From the NCBI RefSeq assembly GCF_014697195.1, contig NZ_JACJRJ010000014.1, forward strand, positions 1 through 64,000: a stretch of DNA of 64,000 nucleotides. The letters are read 5' to 3'. The stretch is from Cylindrospermum sp. FACHB-282 (lineage in GTDB: Bacteria > Cyanobacteriota > Cyanobacteriia > Cyanobacteriales > Nostocaceae). The notes under the pieces were generated by a model. That model worked only from the letters and a program-made list of their open reading frames with translations, was not told the DNA's origin and searched no databases. This document shows, in pieces, positions 8,910 to 18,294 of this stretch (within the stretch, counting starts at the first letter, position 1; the number at the start of each line of letters is the position of its first letter). The position numbers and the translations under genes are program-made.

Positions 8910-10649
8910 GTGCTGTATTTAGCAGAAGTACAAAAGCAGAGAGGCGGCTTACTCGGTGGCGGTTCTAAAACTGAACTTAAACTGCTAGCTTGTCAACGAA
9001 GCGACCAGAATTGGAGTACTGTGTCGGAAGAAGTAATTGCTGCTGAGGAAGCAGGCAAACTAAACGATGGCGCACTGGTACTGGTGGAACTGAGTCCGAA
9101 TCGTCAAGTGCAGCGGATTCAAGAGGCAGGGCGGCCGCTAGTGAATATTTTGCAGAATTTTTCCCGCCAATTGGAAAAATTTAAGCTCAAGGAAGATGAG
9201 ATTGACCAGTGGAAGCAGTCATTGACGTTTCAGGCGCAAGAATTAAATCGCCGGGAAATGGATATGGAAGCACGCCTAGAACAACTGCAAGAACTGGAGG
9301 AGGACTCTCAACGCCTGGAGGAGAAAAAACAGGAAGCTGAGACATCCCGCGCCGCAATTGAACGGTTGCAAACAGAAATTGAGCGCAACCGTCAAGAACT
9401 CGAAGGCGCTTGGGAGCATTTGCGGGGTGAGCAGCGTCGCCTCGAAGAGTTTAAAGCGGATTGCCAACAGGGAACTGTTTTGGATGAAGAGCAAAGTCGG
9501 GCAATCAGTGAGTTGCTCAATCGCTTGTCTAGCGGCGTTGCTCCCACCGAAACAGTGCGGGAAAACCTCCATTTCGCTTTTGAATTGGTGGAACGGCAAC
9601 AAGCTACTCTCAACCCACACTGGCAACAGCTGGAGGAGAAACGAAATTTAGCGGCTCAACAACAAGAGGAAGTTGAACGCCTGAGTCAAACCCTGCGCGA
9701 TCGCCAAAATTTATGTCAACAGGCACAAATTTTTCTAGAGCAACAATTAGCCCAGTTCCATCTGAATACAGCTACACTTGCCAGCAAGCAAGAGTATGCT
9801 CGCATTCTCAAAGATAAATTGCAAAATCAGGAAGCATTATACCAACAGATTCACTCCTTGGCTGCCACTTCTAGTGATGCGGTTTTTAGCCAGCAAGTGG
9901 ATGTAGAACCTTTGCAGAAAATGCCCCTAGAAGAACTACAAAAAATGGTTCAAGACTTGCAGAATAAGCTGTCTATAGACTCCAGCTTTGTTCACGATCA
10001 AGAACAAGAACTAAATTACAAACAAGAAATTATAGAAGAATTACAAAGAAAAGTTAAGCAGGCATCTGGCAAAGCCTTGCAAAATCTAGAAGGAGAACTA
10101 GCAGATGAACAAGACCTCTACCAGATGGTAAACCAATCTTTGGTAGGGCAACGCCGTAATTTGCTAGAGCGGGAGAAGATTCTCAAGCAACACCAAGCTG
10201 TATTGCGCCAGCGCCAAGGGCATTCTATTGACAATGAAGAAGGGGATACAAAACTTGATTTAGGGCCAATTCTTTTGCAAATTGAAGCCCAGCGACAACA
10301 ACAGTCCCAGGAACTGCAAAGGCTGGAATATGAGATTAATCAGATGCGTGGTGGTATTGAGCTAGACGAAGGGATGATTGGTAATCAAACCCATGATTTA
10401 GAAGAAAAGCGCCAAGAACTGAAAATGATGGAGGAAAACTTGCTCAACCTGCGAACAGCAACGGCTGAATGCTTTGGTCGGGTGAATCTCTATCAAGAGG
10501 CATTACAACCCATTCAGGACGGCTTGGATGCATTGCGGCTTAAGTTGCAGGCAGTTGCTGAATCTTTGGCTCAAGTCCAAGAATCTGGTGATTATCAACT
10601 GCAAACTATTACTCAAATGCGCCAGACTCTCCAGACGTTAATCAATTAG
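8910..10649 (+). CDS. hmpF: HmpF, pilus motility taxis coiled-coil protein
   Basis: A 579-residue cytoplasmic protein with a GTG start at 8910 and AAAGGA seven bases upstream. The N-terminus MLYLAEVQKQRGGLLGGGSK is the recognisable start of the cyanobacterial HmpF family. The N-terminal ~85 residues look globular (TELKLLACQRSDQNWSTVSE, DGALVLVELSPNRQVQRI). From about residue 95 to the end it is almost continuous coiled coil rich in Gln, Glu and Leu. In Nostoc punctiforme HmpF is needed for hormogonium gliding and works with the Hmp chemotaxis-like proteins and type IV pili. Its divergent position next to hmpA here agrees with that. No enzymatic motif is seen. Confidence 0.9.
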   Translation: MLYLAEVQKQRGGLLGGGSKTELKLLACQRSDQNWSTVSEEVIAAEEAGKLNDGALVLVELSPNRQVQRIQEAGRPLVNILQNFSRQLEKFKLKEDEIDQWKQSLTFQAQELNRREMDMEARLEQLQELEEDSQRLEEKKQEAETSRAAIERLQTEIERNRQELEGAWEHLRGEQRRLEEFKADCQQGTVLDEEQSRAISELLNRLSSGVAPTETVRENLHFAFELVERQQATLNPHWQQLEEKRNLAAQQQEEVERLSQTLRDRQNLCQQAQIFLEQQLAQFHLNTATLASKQEYARILKDKLQNQEALYQQIHSLAATSSDAVFSQQVDVEPLQKMPLEELQKMVQDLQNKLSIDSSFVHDQEQELNYKQEIIEELQRKVKQASGKALQNLEGELADEQDLYQMVNQSLVGQRRNLLEREKILKQHQAVLRQRQGHSIDNEEGDTKLDLGPILLQIEAQRQQQSQELQRLEYEINQMRGGIELDEGMIGNQTHDLEEKRQELKMMEENLLNLRTATAECFGRVNLYQEALQPIQDGLDALRLKLQAVAESLAQVQESGDYQLQTITQMRQTLQTLIN

Positions 10650-10723
10650 CCAGAATTGCTAGGGTCTTGAGGAGTGCTCAATGGTGAGTTAAAACTCTTT
10701 AATTGGGACTCAGAACTCATTAC

Positions 10724-11716
10724 TCAGCACTGTCTAAGGCAGATCCAGTCGTCTGCTACTTGGGCGATCGCACCACCAGGAAAAGGATCAGTTTGCGAAC
10801 GATTTGGCGCCGTAATTAAAGCCGTTAATTTTTCGATATGTTCAAAGCCGGGGGCATCAGGCAATATTTGTTGTAATACCTGACGCATGACACGCCGTTG
10901 TAATGCCAGCGGTGCTGTCTTTAATACCCGCCGATTTAACCGTAAGGCTATACCATCCTCTTTGCCTAATTCCATGGCATCTTCGCGCAACTTTGCGGCT
11001 ATTTGCTCTAAATATTCCACTTCCCCTTGCAGCAGTTCGGCTGTTTGCGCTAAAGCTGATTCAACTTGGGGGTTGAAATTTTCTTGCAAATATGGTATAA
11101 GCTCTTGGCGGATACGGTTACGGGCATATTTCCAATCTTGATTGGTGGCATCTTCCCAAATGGGCAAATTCAACTCTTGACAAAATTGCTCTGTTTGTGA
11201 ACGAGTAATTTCTAACAGGGGACGCACTAACATAATGTCAGTTGTTAGTGGGCGTTGCCAAGTGAGTGCTTGCAAACCATCAGCGCCGGTACCGCGAATT
11301 AAATTGTAAAGGAGGGTTTCGGCGCGATCGCTTGCGGTGTGTCCTGTGACAATATATTGATAACTATTACTTTGGGCAATTTTACTTAAAACTTGATATC
11401 GCCAATTTCGTGCCGCAGCTTCACTCTTTACAGGTTCCTTAGCTGTAGCTAAATAAAAAGGTGTTTCCCAAATTTTAGCTAAATTTTCTACATGACGAGC
11501 ATTAGCCAGGGAATCATCACGCCAGCAATGATCACAATGAGCAATACCTAAGCGCCATCCCCACTTTAGTTGTAAATCTAACAGTAATTTTATTAAGCAC
11601 AGAGAATCTTGTCCACCAGAAACAGCAACCAATAAGCTTTGATTAGGCTCAAATAAATGCCGTGCGCGGATAGTGCGGTGTATTTTGGCGTGTAGGGGAG
11701 TCCATAACATTTCCAT
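10724..11716 (-). CDS. tilS: tRNA(Ile)-lysidine synthase TilS
   Basis: TilS converts cytidine 34 of the CAU-anticodon tRNA-Ile to lysidine using ATP and lysine, which lets it read AUA. The PP-loop signature SGGQDS lies near residue 33 from the chosen start, followed by HCDHCWRDDS and the TGHTASDRAETLLYNLIRGTG segment typical of the family. ATG 11716 is chosen; an upstream GTG at 11740 in the same frame would add eight residues. About 330 residues is the expected length for the shorter cyanobacterial form. It is convergent with hmpF (74-bp gap) and is probably a single-gene unit. Confidence 0.95.
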   Translation of the reverse strand: MEMLWTPLHAKIHRTIRARHLFEPNQSLLVAVSGGQDSLCLIKLLLDLQLKWGWRLGIAHCDHCWRDDSLANARHVENLAKIWETPFYLATAKEPVKSEAAARNWRYQVLSKIAQSNSYQYIVTGHTASDRAETLLYNLIRGTGADGLQALTWQRPLTTDIMLVRPLLEITRSQTEQFCQELNLPIWEDATNQDWKYARNRIRQELIPYLQENFNPQVESALAQTAELLQGEVEYLEQIAAKLREDAMELGKEDGIALRLNRRVLKTAPLALQRRVMRQVLQQILPDAPGFEHIEKLTALITAPNRSQTDPFPGGAIAQVADDWICLRQC

Positions 11717-11759
11717 AGTTCTCAGATCAGCACCTACCACCCTTCTAGCCTAGGGCTGA

Positions 11760-11957
11760 AACCCTTTAAAATTCGTGAATAAAAGTGAATAAAAGCGGGG
11801 CGACTAGAAGTCGCGGCTACACGAGACTTTACCCACCTGCGTGGGTTGAATGGACGTTAGTCTACGGAGGTGGACTTTGCGTGTATATTAGCGTATCGAA
11901 GACAGCGAATCGTGCCGGAGGCTCTATTGTATTCGCCTAATACTTTCAAAACATCCT
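11760..11957. repeat. Interspersed repeat family B (copy 1)
   Basis: This non-coding stretch has GCGACTAGAAGTCGCGGCTACAC, then hairpin pieces such as CCCACCTGCGTGGG and GTCTACGGAGGTGGAC, and ends in TTCGCCTAATACTTTCAAAAC. Related sequence recurs at 50980-51180 and 59040-59190, including the same TTCGCCTAATACTTTT end at the 51 kb copy. It lies between tilS and a toxin-like gene. Confidence 0.8.
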
Positions 11958-12248
11958 CTAAGGGTGAGGTGTTATGGTGAGTATTGTTAGTTCATATTGA
12001 TCTGGGCCATAATACCAAAATATTCTATAAGCAGCCGGAGTATTATTTTCGACGTAGGCTTCAAAGACTTTTTCTTTATTTGGCCCTTGTAGAAAATCAT
12101 ACTCATGAGTTTTGAGACTAGGATGACGCAGGTTGTTTTCCATGAAGGCTAAAGTTTTCAATACTTTTTTATGTTTCTTCTCGTCATTTATTTTTAATGT
12201 TTCTAATACTTCTTTAGCTTCAGTTGTAAATTTTAGTTTGTACTGCAC
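11958..12248 (-). CDS. RelE/ParE-like toxin candidate
   Basis: A small basic protein of 96 residues with a GTG start at 12248. It has the RelE/ParE-type plan: an N-terminal strand (MQYKLKFTTEAKEVLETL), two helices, and a C-terminal sheet (AYRIFWYYG, YELTILTITPHP). RelE-type toxins cleave ribosome-bound mRNA, but the catalytic residues are not obvious here, so the activity is inferred. It lies 137 bp downstream of an AbrB-like antitoxin candidate on the same strand. That is a wide gap for a TA pair and no strong ribosome site is seen. Its 3' end abuts repeat family B. Confidence 0.6.
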   Translation of the reverse strand: MQYKLKFTTEAKEVLETLKINDEKKHKKVLKTLAFMENNLRHPSLKTHEYDFLQGPNKEKVFEAYVENNTPAAYRIFWYYGPDQYELTILTITPHP

Positions 12249-12385
12249 TGTGAATTTGCTACTAATTTATAAAAAAACTACTTTTAGTACATGAGCTATT
12301 ATAAAACTATAAGCCCCAAAACTACTTGCAAGCAAGCGGTCTAAGGGCTTTAGCTTAATTAATTGTAACAGATTAAGAATGATAC

Positions 12386-12691
12386 TTAGTCGTCAATTTC
12401 TAAATCTGCATACTCGGCAAAAGAACCTAAATCATGTAGTTCTCCAGCAGCAGCTTGTTGCATACCTTTTTCCAGAGAAGCGCGAGCTTGTGGGTTTTTG
12501 CATAGCCACAGTTCACGCTCTGGAATATTAACTACTGGATCAAGCAATATTTGACCAGATGAGTTGATAAATACGCGATATTTTTTTGATTTTGCCTCAG
12601 ATCCCAATGTCAAGCGTCCTCTGTTATCAATTGATGCAGATTCTTTGATTTGTTGGAAGTTTTCATCTGATATTATGGAGCTTTCGTACAC
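12386..12691 (-). CDS. Antitoxin-like small protein, AbrB/swapped-hairpin type
   Basis: 101 residues from GTG 12691, with AAAGGTG seven bases upstream. The middle section DNRGRLTLGSEAKSKKYRVF, followed by SGQILLDPVVNIPERELWL, resembles the beta-hairpin of AbrB/MazE-like DNA-binding antitoxins. The C-terminus is acidic (GSFAEYADLEIDD), as expected of a toxin-binding tail. It is upstream of the RelE-like gene on the same strand, so the two plausibly form a type II toxin-antitoxin pair. The antitoxin would bind its own promoter. The assignment is by layout and composition, not by a diagnostic motif. Confidence 0.55.
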   Translation of the reverse strand: MYESSIISDENFQQIKESASIDNRGRLTLGSEAKSKKYRVFINSSGQILLDPVVNIPERELWLCKNPQARASLEKGMQQAAAGELHDLGSFAEYADLEIDD

Positions 12692-13050
12692 TTTAATTCA
12701 CCTTTGATAACTGCCATGAAAATTATCAAACACATGAATAAATATATTGCCTCTCTTGTAATTTACTATTTTTAAACAAATACTTACAAAATAAAATTTA
12801 GAGAAAAATGTTTTTGCTAGAGAAGAATAATTTATTTATAGTGAGTGAGTGATTTATTGATCAATCTAATAATTTTAAGGACTGAAGTCCTTACTACAAG
12901 CTTTCTTTTAATTTAATTTTTAACCTAGCATATCTAGATAGTTTTATGATAACAATAAATTTCCAAATGGGCAAGTGGGTAAAGGGGCATAACTTAACAT
13001 AAAATTTTACAAAATGGGTTTTTTAGGCGTTAGTGGTACTTCTTGAGTAT
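12692..13050. other. Gene-free, AT-rich spacer
   Basis: About 360 bp without a supportable gene. It contains a small palindromic fragment AGGACTGAAGTCCT near 12888, a common dispersed motif in these genomes. It should hold the promoter of the antitoxin-like gene. Confidence 0.6.
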
Positions 13051-13404
13051 TTAGTTTTCAACTTCTTTGAGTTGCTCTCGCAGGTCATCGAGTGGTGAGC
13101 TTTCTTGACTAGTGTCTAATTGATTATTTTCTGGTTGTTCATCAATTTCAGGCTCATCAGGGCAAAATTCAAAAGACACTAGCATTTTAACTTTACCTGT
13201 TCGCCATTCTTTGCCAGGTCTTAAGAGATCACATTCAAAGCCATCTTCGAGCAGTTTCTTCATTGAAGCGTGATTCAAAGGTAAACTCTCAATTTCATTT
13301 AGAAATTGGAACAGTATCTGTGTGATGTGTAATTTTTCAAATCGCTCCTTATGGAAATACACAACATCATCTTCAGTATTTAATTGCTCCCATTGATTTC
13401 CCAT
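13051..13404 (-). CDS. KGK-domain-like small cyanobacterial protein
   Basis: A 117-residue soluble protein of unknown function. The segment LRPGKEWRTGKVKMLVSFEF followed by CPDEPE resembles the short conserved core that gave the cyanobacterial KGK domain its name, although the K-G-K triplet reads T-G-K here. The N-terminal ~60 residues look alpha-helical, and the last 35 residues are acidic and Gln/Asn-rich. It sits alone downstream of ccsA on the same strand. The family call is from memory of the motif and should be treated as tentative. Confidence 0.5.
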   Translation of the reverse strand: MGNQWEQLNTEDDVVYFHKERFEKLHITQILFQFLNEIESLPLNHASMKKLLEDGFECDLLRPGKEWRTGKVKMLVSFEFCPDEPEIDEQPENNQLDTSQESSPLDDLREQLKEVEN

Positions 13405-13470
13405 AACTATCTCCTGTACCTACGCTTATTTTTCCCAAGAGATAGCCATAAATATCACATTCAATATTTT

Positions 13471-13494
13471 CCCCTCTCTGCTGGCGGAGAGGGG
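13471..13494 (-). terminator. Hairpin after ccsA
   Basis: An 8-bp perfect GC-rich stem (CCCCTCTC 13471-13478 with GAGAGGGG 13487-13494) just past the ccsA stop. On the minus strand it is followed by AAAATATT rather than a clean T-tract. Confidence 0.5.
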
Positions 13495-13509
13495 TTAGGG
13501 GTGAGGTGC

Positions 13510-14562
13510 TTAGAAAAACCAACCGTAAGAATGTAAACCTTTACCCAAGAGATTTACACCGAGATAGCAAATCCAGACGACAACAAAGCCAGTGGCGGCT
13601 AAAATTGCGGGACTGCGTCCTTGCCAACCGCGAGTGATTCTAGTGTGGAGGTAGGCGGCGAAAACTAACCAAGTGATTAAAGCCCAAGTTTCTTTTGGGT
13701 CCCAACTCCAGTATGAACCCCAAGCTTCATTTGCCCAAACGGCACCGGCAATAATGCCAATAGTCAGCAGGGGAAATCCCAAGCCGATGATGCGATAGCT
13801 GATGTTATCCAGGGTTTCAGCAAGGCTGAGGCGTTGGGGTGAAAGTGGTTCGGCAGATGGGACGGTTTTAGATTCAGGGGCAGTTATTAAATTCAAAACA
13901 GCGGTACCGTTGCCGTTGTTATTGCTTTCATAACGTGCAAAACCATTATTTTCGATTGCGGGTGTTGGGAGTTGAGTAATTAACTCACCTGCTTTGCGTA
14001 ATTTGTAGCCGTTGCTGCGATAACCGCCAGTACCAACAGAACTGCCTTGTAGTTGGATGTTTTGCCCGCGAGTGACAATCAAAAATGCGATCGCCATCAG
14101 GGCACCTACCATCAAAGCCGAATAACTCAACATCATCACGCTGACATGCATCATCAGCCAATTCGACTTTAGCGCCGGCACTAAAGGCTCTGACACTTGC
14201 ATTTCTGATGGCAAAGTCAAGGTAGCAAAAGCAACAATCCCCATAGCCACGGGGGCGGTAACAACTCCCACCAAGCGGCTACGGCTGCTATTTTCGGCAA
14301 TTAAATGAACGGCTGTAATTCCCCAAGTTAAGAAAAATAGGGATTCATACAGATTACTCAAAGGAAAATAGCCAGCTTCGATCCATCGTGCCCCTAGTAG
14401 GGTGGCTATGGACAAATTAGCGATCGCCATAAATGCTGTCCCCAAAGGCGCAAATCCTGGCAGATTTGGAAAAGCCGCCCCAACCCAATACACCAGCATG
14501 GTGAGGAATAAAACAGCAAAAGAGGCATTGTCCAGCCAGTTCTGGAGTACAACCAGATTCAT
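13510..14562 (-). CDS. ccsA: Cytochrome c biogenesis protein CcsA/ResC type (named CcsB in some annotations)
   Basis: A 350-residue multi-pass membrane protein of the system II cytochrome c maturation pathway. It presents heme on the lumenal side for attachment to apocytochromes such as cytochrome f and c6. The diagnostic tryptophan-rich WWD segment [19 protein letters not shown] starts near residue 281 and is followed by AAYLHTR. About eight hydrophobic segments are seen. A non-conserved hydrophilic stretch of about 70 residues (about 165-235, with NNNGNGTAV) lies between membrane segments. Its partner ResB/Ccs1 is not in the window. It is a single gene with its own downstream hairpin. Confidence 0.92.
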   Translation of the reverse strand: MNLVVLQNWLDNASFAVLFLTMLVYWVGAAFPNLPGFAPLGTAFMAIANLSIATLLGARWIEAGYFPLSNLYESLFFLTWGITAVHLIAENSSRSRLVGVVTAPVAMGIVAFATLTLPSEMQVSEPLVPALKSNWLMMHVSVMMLSYSALMVGALMAIAFLIVTRGQNIQLQGSSVGTGGYRSNGYKLRKAGELITQLPTPAIENNGFARYESNNNGNGTAVLNLITAPESKTVPSAEPLSPQRLSLAETLDNISYRIIGLGFPLLTIGIIAGAVWANEAWGSYWSWDPKETWALITWLVFAAYLHTRITRGWQGRSPAILAATGFVVVWICYLGVNLLGKGLHSYGWFF

Positions 14563-14695
14563 AAAGTCTTCTCCCCAGTGGATTATTTTAAATCTCGATT
14601 CTGACTATTCTGATCCTATCTGCTTAGAGACTCATGGGCCATGGTTTTTAGCCGTCCTTAAGTATTACTCAAGCTGATGTCGCACCTGAAAAAGA

Positions 14696-16516
14696 TTAGG
14701 GAGATGCCGTTGGTGTTGGTGTTGGTACGGGTAATAGGGGAGTAGCAACAGCGCTGGGACTGGGGATAGGGGCTGGTTTACCAGCTTTTTTAAGTGCTAG
14801 AAAAATATCATAGCGAGTACTGCGGCTGTCGTTGACAGCAGTTGTCACCCCAATTGAACGGGTAGCTGCAAGCATTGTTTGTTGATTGGGGAATAGTGAA
14901 TTTAGCGTAAAACTTTTGACAGTCCGTTCCACATCCAGGAAAAATTGACCATTGCTGGGTGATGGTTCTTTGGGAACGGTTTGTTGAAAGGGGAGGCTAC
15001 TGGCTAGGGGGTTGTTTGGGTTGGTAAGAATTTTATCGGTGATGGGAGCGCCCACTACTAAAAAAGCCACATCTCCATCTAACCAACCATGGGTAGCGGT
15101 TAAAGTACCAAAAGGTGAGATCCAGTTAACAACAGGTTTACCTGAAACTTTCGCCGGTTGGATTTGGAACTGATATTGATTTTTCATCACATCATCCAGC
15201 TGTTGCAAAGATGTTTCAGCGGCATTGCGTAGACTTTTCCCCCCTTCAGCACCTCTTGCCTGTACCATAAACACCAAACCGGCTCGAAAATTCTCTGGAG
15301 AATCATCTTTTGGGGTAGAGGGAATCACCGAGAGCGAAAACTCGCCTTTCATCCAACGCAGCAAATCCCGATCTAAATCCATATTTGTCAGAGATTTCAC
15401 ACCACCTCGCAATTGTTCTGGTGTGAACGGCGCTTGAGGATTAGACTGAGCAGTTAAAACATAATCAGCCCACAACCGCTGTAAATTAGTACCAGACAGC
15501 ATCATCAAAGTTTCCCCAGGTAGGCGGCTGGGCATTTTTCCCTCTTTGTTTTCCACGGACAGCAGGCGCTGACTATTAGGGTTTAACCAAGAAATCCCCT
15601 TTAAGCGCATTCCTTCTGGCTCCAAACTCACTGTCCCAGCTATTCCTTGGTTATTCTGAAGTTGAGCCAAAACTTGAGCAGGTAAACGGTGTTTGGGAGC
15701 CGCCGCCGCAATTCTCGCCGCTATTGGCACATTCACATAAAACTGGGCAAAGGGTTGGTAAGTGGAGATTTTCGGGAAATTATCAGCAAATCCCCCAATT
15801 GTGGCTAGAGATATTTTACTTTTGTAGGCATCAATCGCTCGTTCTGTAGCTTTAGGATTATCCGTAATTACTAAAAAACGTCCATCTAATAATGCTGCTG
15901 AAAAGTTGGCGCCAATTGCTCCCTCGTTTTGTTTAATGGCGATTCCCTGATAACTGCGTTCAATCCATTTCCCTTGTTTGAGGGATTTGGGTTGTGCCAA
16001 AATGCTTTTAGCGATTTCTGGGTTTTTCACCGGCAGCACCATCACCAACGACTGCTGACTATTACTAGCCTCTCCATCGGTAGCTACGGGTTTGGGTGGA
16101 GGGTTATTGGCTTGGGGGGCTAAAATGGCGATCGTTACTTCATCGCCTACCCAAGGTTGAATATCTTTTTCAAAGTCGTAACCATTATTAGTAAGTAAGC
16201 GTTCGCCTGCGGCGTACCGGAGGTAATCGCGCAACTGCACGATATTTTTATCCACTTCCCCTTGGGTTTCTGGCGTCCCAAACTCCCTTAACTTCTGCCA
16301 TTGTCTGGGATCTGTCGTTAGAGATACCGCAAATAAGGCATCTTGAGGAATCATCTTTGTCCCTACTGGCAAATCTCTGGAAAGTGGTTGTCCCTGGGTT
16401 AACAACCAGTATGCTGCACTCCCTGCACCAATCAATAACCCAGCAGCCGAGAGCGTCAGCACCAGAGACGGTTTCTTCTTTCTCTTCTTTACAGCAGACA
16501 CAACACGCAGTGCCAT
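14696..16516 (-). CDS. DUF3352 membrane-anchored protein
   Basis: A 606-residue protein of unknown function recognised as DUF3352 type. The basic N-terminus (VKKRKKKPS) is followed by one membrane anchor (LVLTLSAAGLLIGAGSAAYW). A long extracytoplasmic region with repeated alpha/beta layout follows (SLTTDPRQWQKLREFGTPET, YLRYAAGERLL). The last ~25 residues are a Pro/Ser/Thr-rich tail. The predicted location is the periplasmic or lumenal face of a membrane. It shares direction with ccsA but is separated from it by 133 bp. No catalytic motif is evident. Confidence 0.8.
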   Translation of the reverse strand: MALRVVSAVKKRKKKPSLVLTLSAAGLLIGAGSAAYWLLTQGQPLSRDLPVGTKMIPQDALFAVSLTTDPRQWQKLREFGTPETQGEVDKNIVQLRDYLRYAAGERLLTNNGYDFEKDIQPWVGDEVTIAILAPQANNPPPKPVATDGEASNSQQSLVMVLPVKNPEIAKSILAQPKSLKQGKWIERSYQGIAIKQNEGAIGANFSAALLDGRFLVITDNPKATERAIDAYKSKISLATIGGFADNFPKISTYQPFAQFYVNVPIAARIAAAAPKHRLPAQVLAQLQNNQGIAGTVSLEPEGMRLKGISWLNPNSQRLLSVENKEGKMPSRLPGETLMMLSGTNLQRLWADYVLTAQSNPQAPFTPEQLRGGVKSLTNMDLDRDLLRWMKGEFSLSVIPSTPKDDSPENFRAGLVFMVQARGAEGGKSLRNAAETSLQQLDDVMKNQYQFQIQPAKVSGKPVVNWISPFGTLTATHGWLDGDVAFLVVGAPITDKILTNPNNPLASSLPFQQTVPKEPSPSNGQFFLDVERTVKSFTLNSLFPNQQTMLAATRSIGVTTAVNDSRSTRYDIFLALKKAGKPAPIPSPSAVATPLLPVPTPTPTASP

Positions 16517-16655
16517 TGAAACCTACACCTCATACTTCCGAACTCATTACTTGCTTCTTCAGCTAATACCAAGTTGCCAATGTCAGTTTTGTTTGATGTC
16601 AGAGCCATAGTGTAGCTATATCTGAAGCAAATAATACTATTTCTGGCAATTTGGT

Positions 16656-16856
16656 CTAATTAAATAGATAAATTTTTCCACCCTGGATATTGTTGATACT
16701 TCGGTAATCAACCTTTCCAGCACTTTTAAAAAAAGTGTTTTTGTGGTTAGTTACTTTTACCATGGTTTGTTGAATTTCGCTGATGATTTCCCAGAAAAGT
16801 TTCTCTCCATCTGCAAGCCCTTGGGAGATATCATCATCAACTTTCAGAAAAAGCAC
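16656..16856 (-). CDS. Possible small protein, uncertain
   Basis: A 66-codon open frame from GTG 16856, starting MLFLKVDDDISQGLADGEKL, in an otherwise empty 511-bp spacer between DUF3352 and the chorismate-lyase-type gene. The composition is protein-like, but there is no clear ribosome site and no recognised domain. It could equally be a chance frame or a decayed fragment. Confidence 0.25.
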   Translation of the reverse strand: MLFLKVDDDISQGLADGEKLFWEIISEIQQTMVKVTNHKNTFFKSAGKVDYRSINNIQGGKIYLFN

Positions 16857-17027
16857 CGTTCTTTTGAAGCAAATAAAAAATAACTAATCAGGGATAAATC
16901 AGCATCTTTGCCTAAAAATGCCTATATTATCCATATTTAGTCCCAATTTTCAGGTGTATAATAGCGCTTTAGCAGCTGAAATTAAATATTAATCAGCACA
17001 AAAAGTACTGACCACGAGCTTTTTTGA

Positions 17028-17645
17028 TCATCTAGCACTTAGTTGCATCGGCCCCAAATATTTAGTTAAATAAGGCGAAAAAACTTCATAAATCAAGGTT
17101 AGAGGCTGCCCATGATGCCAAAATAAGTAATGGCGACCCCAAAAAGGCCCAGTCTCATCAAAGCCTGACTGTAGCGCCTCAGAGTAACCGTAGTAGATTC
17201 CTTGAACATCTCGATACAATTCTGTGCGGACACGAGCTAAACTCGCCCAAATCGGTAACGAACGGTTTTGCAAATACTCATCTACATGACTCGCTTCCCA
17301 CCATGAAGAGGCGTAACCCAGTCGCTGACCAGAGGCAGTACGCAGCCACACCTGTCGCCGCAGTCGTGGCCCAGGTACAGCTTGGATCAGCTGAGGTGCA
17401 TTATCTGAGTCCATGCCAAGGAAAGACATATCAATAACATCCACTTCCGTAGGCTCACCCGTAAGCAATTGTAAATGCCTTGTTGGGGAGCCATCGCCTA
17501 AAAGCAGCATTTGCCAAGTTGGTGCCAGCTGAGTGTGAGGCAAACCTGATTGCCGGAGTTCCTCCCCACCTTCCCAAATCGGAGTCAAGCGATGCCAAGC
17601 AACTGGCAGTGTTAAATTGTTTGTTGGCTTAACAGTAGTAGTCAA
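17028..17645 (-). CDS. Chorismate lyase family protein
   Basis: A 205-residue cytoplasmic protein resembling the cyanobacterial chorismate pyruvate-lyase (DUF98/UbiC-like) family. That family makes 4-hydroxybenzoate, the head-group precursor of plastoquinone. Supporting segments are GDGSPTRHLQLLTGEP near residue 51, RLRRQVWLRTASGQRLGYA near residue 94 (the substrate-covering strand region with conserved Arg) and FWGRHYLFWHHGQPLTLIYE near residue 168. ATG 17645 gives a sensible length. It is transcribed alone, with tRNA-Leu upstream on the same strand. Confidence 0.8.
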   Translation of the reverse strand: MTTTVKPTNNLTLPVAWHRLTPIWEGGEELRQSGLPHTQLAPTWQMLLLGDGSPTRHLQLLTGEPTEVDVIDMSFLGMDSDNAPQLIQAVPGPRLRRQVWLRTASGQRLGYASSWWEASHVDEYLQNRSLPIWASLARVRTELYRDVQGIYYGYSEALQSGFDETGPFWGRHYLFWHHGQPLTLIYEVFSPYLTKYLGPMQLSAR

Positions 17646-17863
17646 TGTTTTTTACAAAACTTCACCTATCTCTATAAAAGCACAAAAAAACTGGCGTCCC
17701 AACAGCAAGCCAGAAGAAATTCGGTGAAGTAGTTGTGCAAAAGCTGGAAAATGGGGAGAAATCCTGATTCCGGGACTTCTCACTCATTTCTCCCAACTTA
17801 GCGCTCGGTAACGCCAGTGGCAACCCAAGTTACTGGCTTTTCAGTACTCAGCACTAAAAAAAA

Positions 17864-17944
17864 TGCGGATGGCGAGACTCGAACTCGCAAGGCAAAGCCA
17901 CACGCACCTCAAGCGTGCGCGTATACCAATTCCGCCACATCCGC
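17864..17944 (-). tRNA. tRNA-Leu (anticodon GAG)
   Basis: An 81-nt cloverleaf with a 7-bp acceptor stem (GCGGATG/CATCCGC) and discriminator A. The anticodon stem is CACGC/GCGTG with loop TTGAGGT, giving anticodon GAG. The long variable arm GGCTTTGCC is as expected for tRNA-Leu, and the T-arm is GCGAG-TTCGAGT-CTCGC. CCA is not encoded; the gene is followed by a T-run on the minus strand that could terminate transcription. Confidence 0.95.
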
Positions 17945-18294
17945 AGGGTTTCTCTAAATATAGAATATAGCATAAAAAGCAATTGAAGTGAAATATTTTC
18001 CAAATTTTCTCAATGCGGATATCAGACTGACAGAAATCTAGTAGCGACAGTGATATTAAAAAGAGTAGAGCGACTGTGAGCAACATTGTGCAAGATCACA
18101 GCAGCCGACGAGTTCGGGAATTTGGCAAGGACTTACAGCCACAATGTTGTTAGTCTAGTGAGAACTCGTGGAGGCAGCAAGCCCGATCCTATTGGGAAGC
18201 CGCCCTTGATGATAATTTGAAGTAATGCCACAGCGTTATTTCAACTGGATGGGAGAGAATGTCAATCGACTGGTAATGATATCGAAGCTAGAAA
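17945..18294. other. Spacer between tRNA-Leu and accC
   Basis: 350 bp with no supportable gene. It must hold the tRNA promoter (reading left) and the accC promoter (reading right). Confidence 0.6.
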
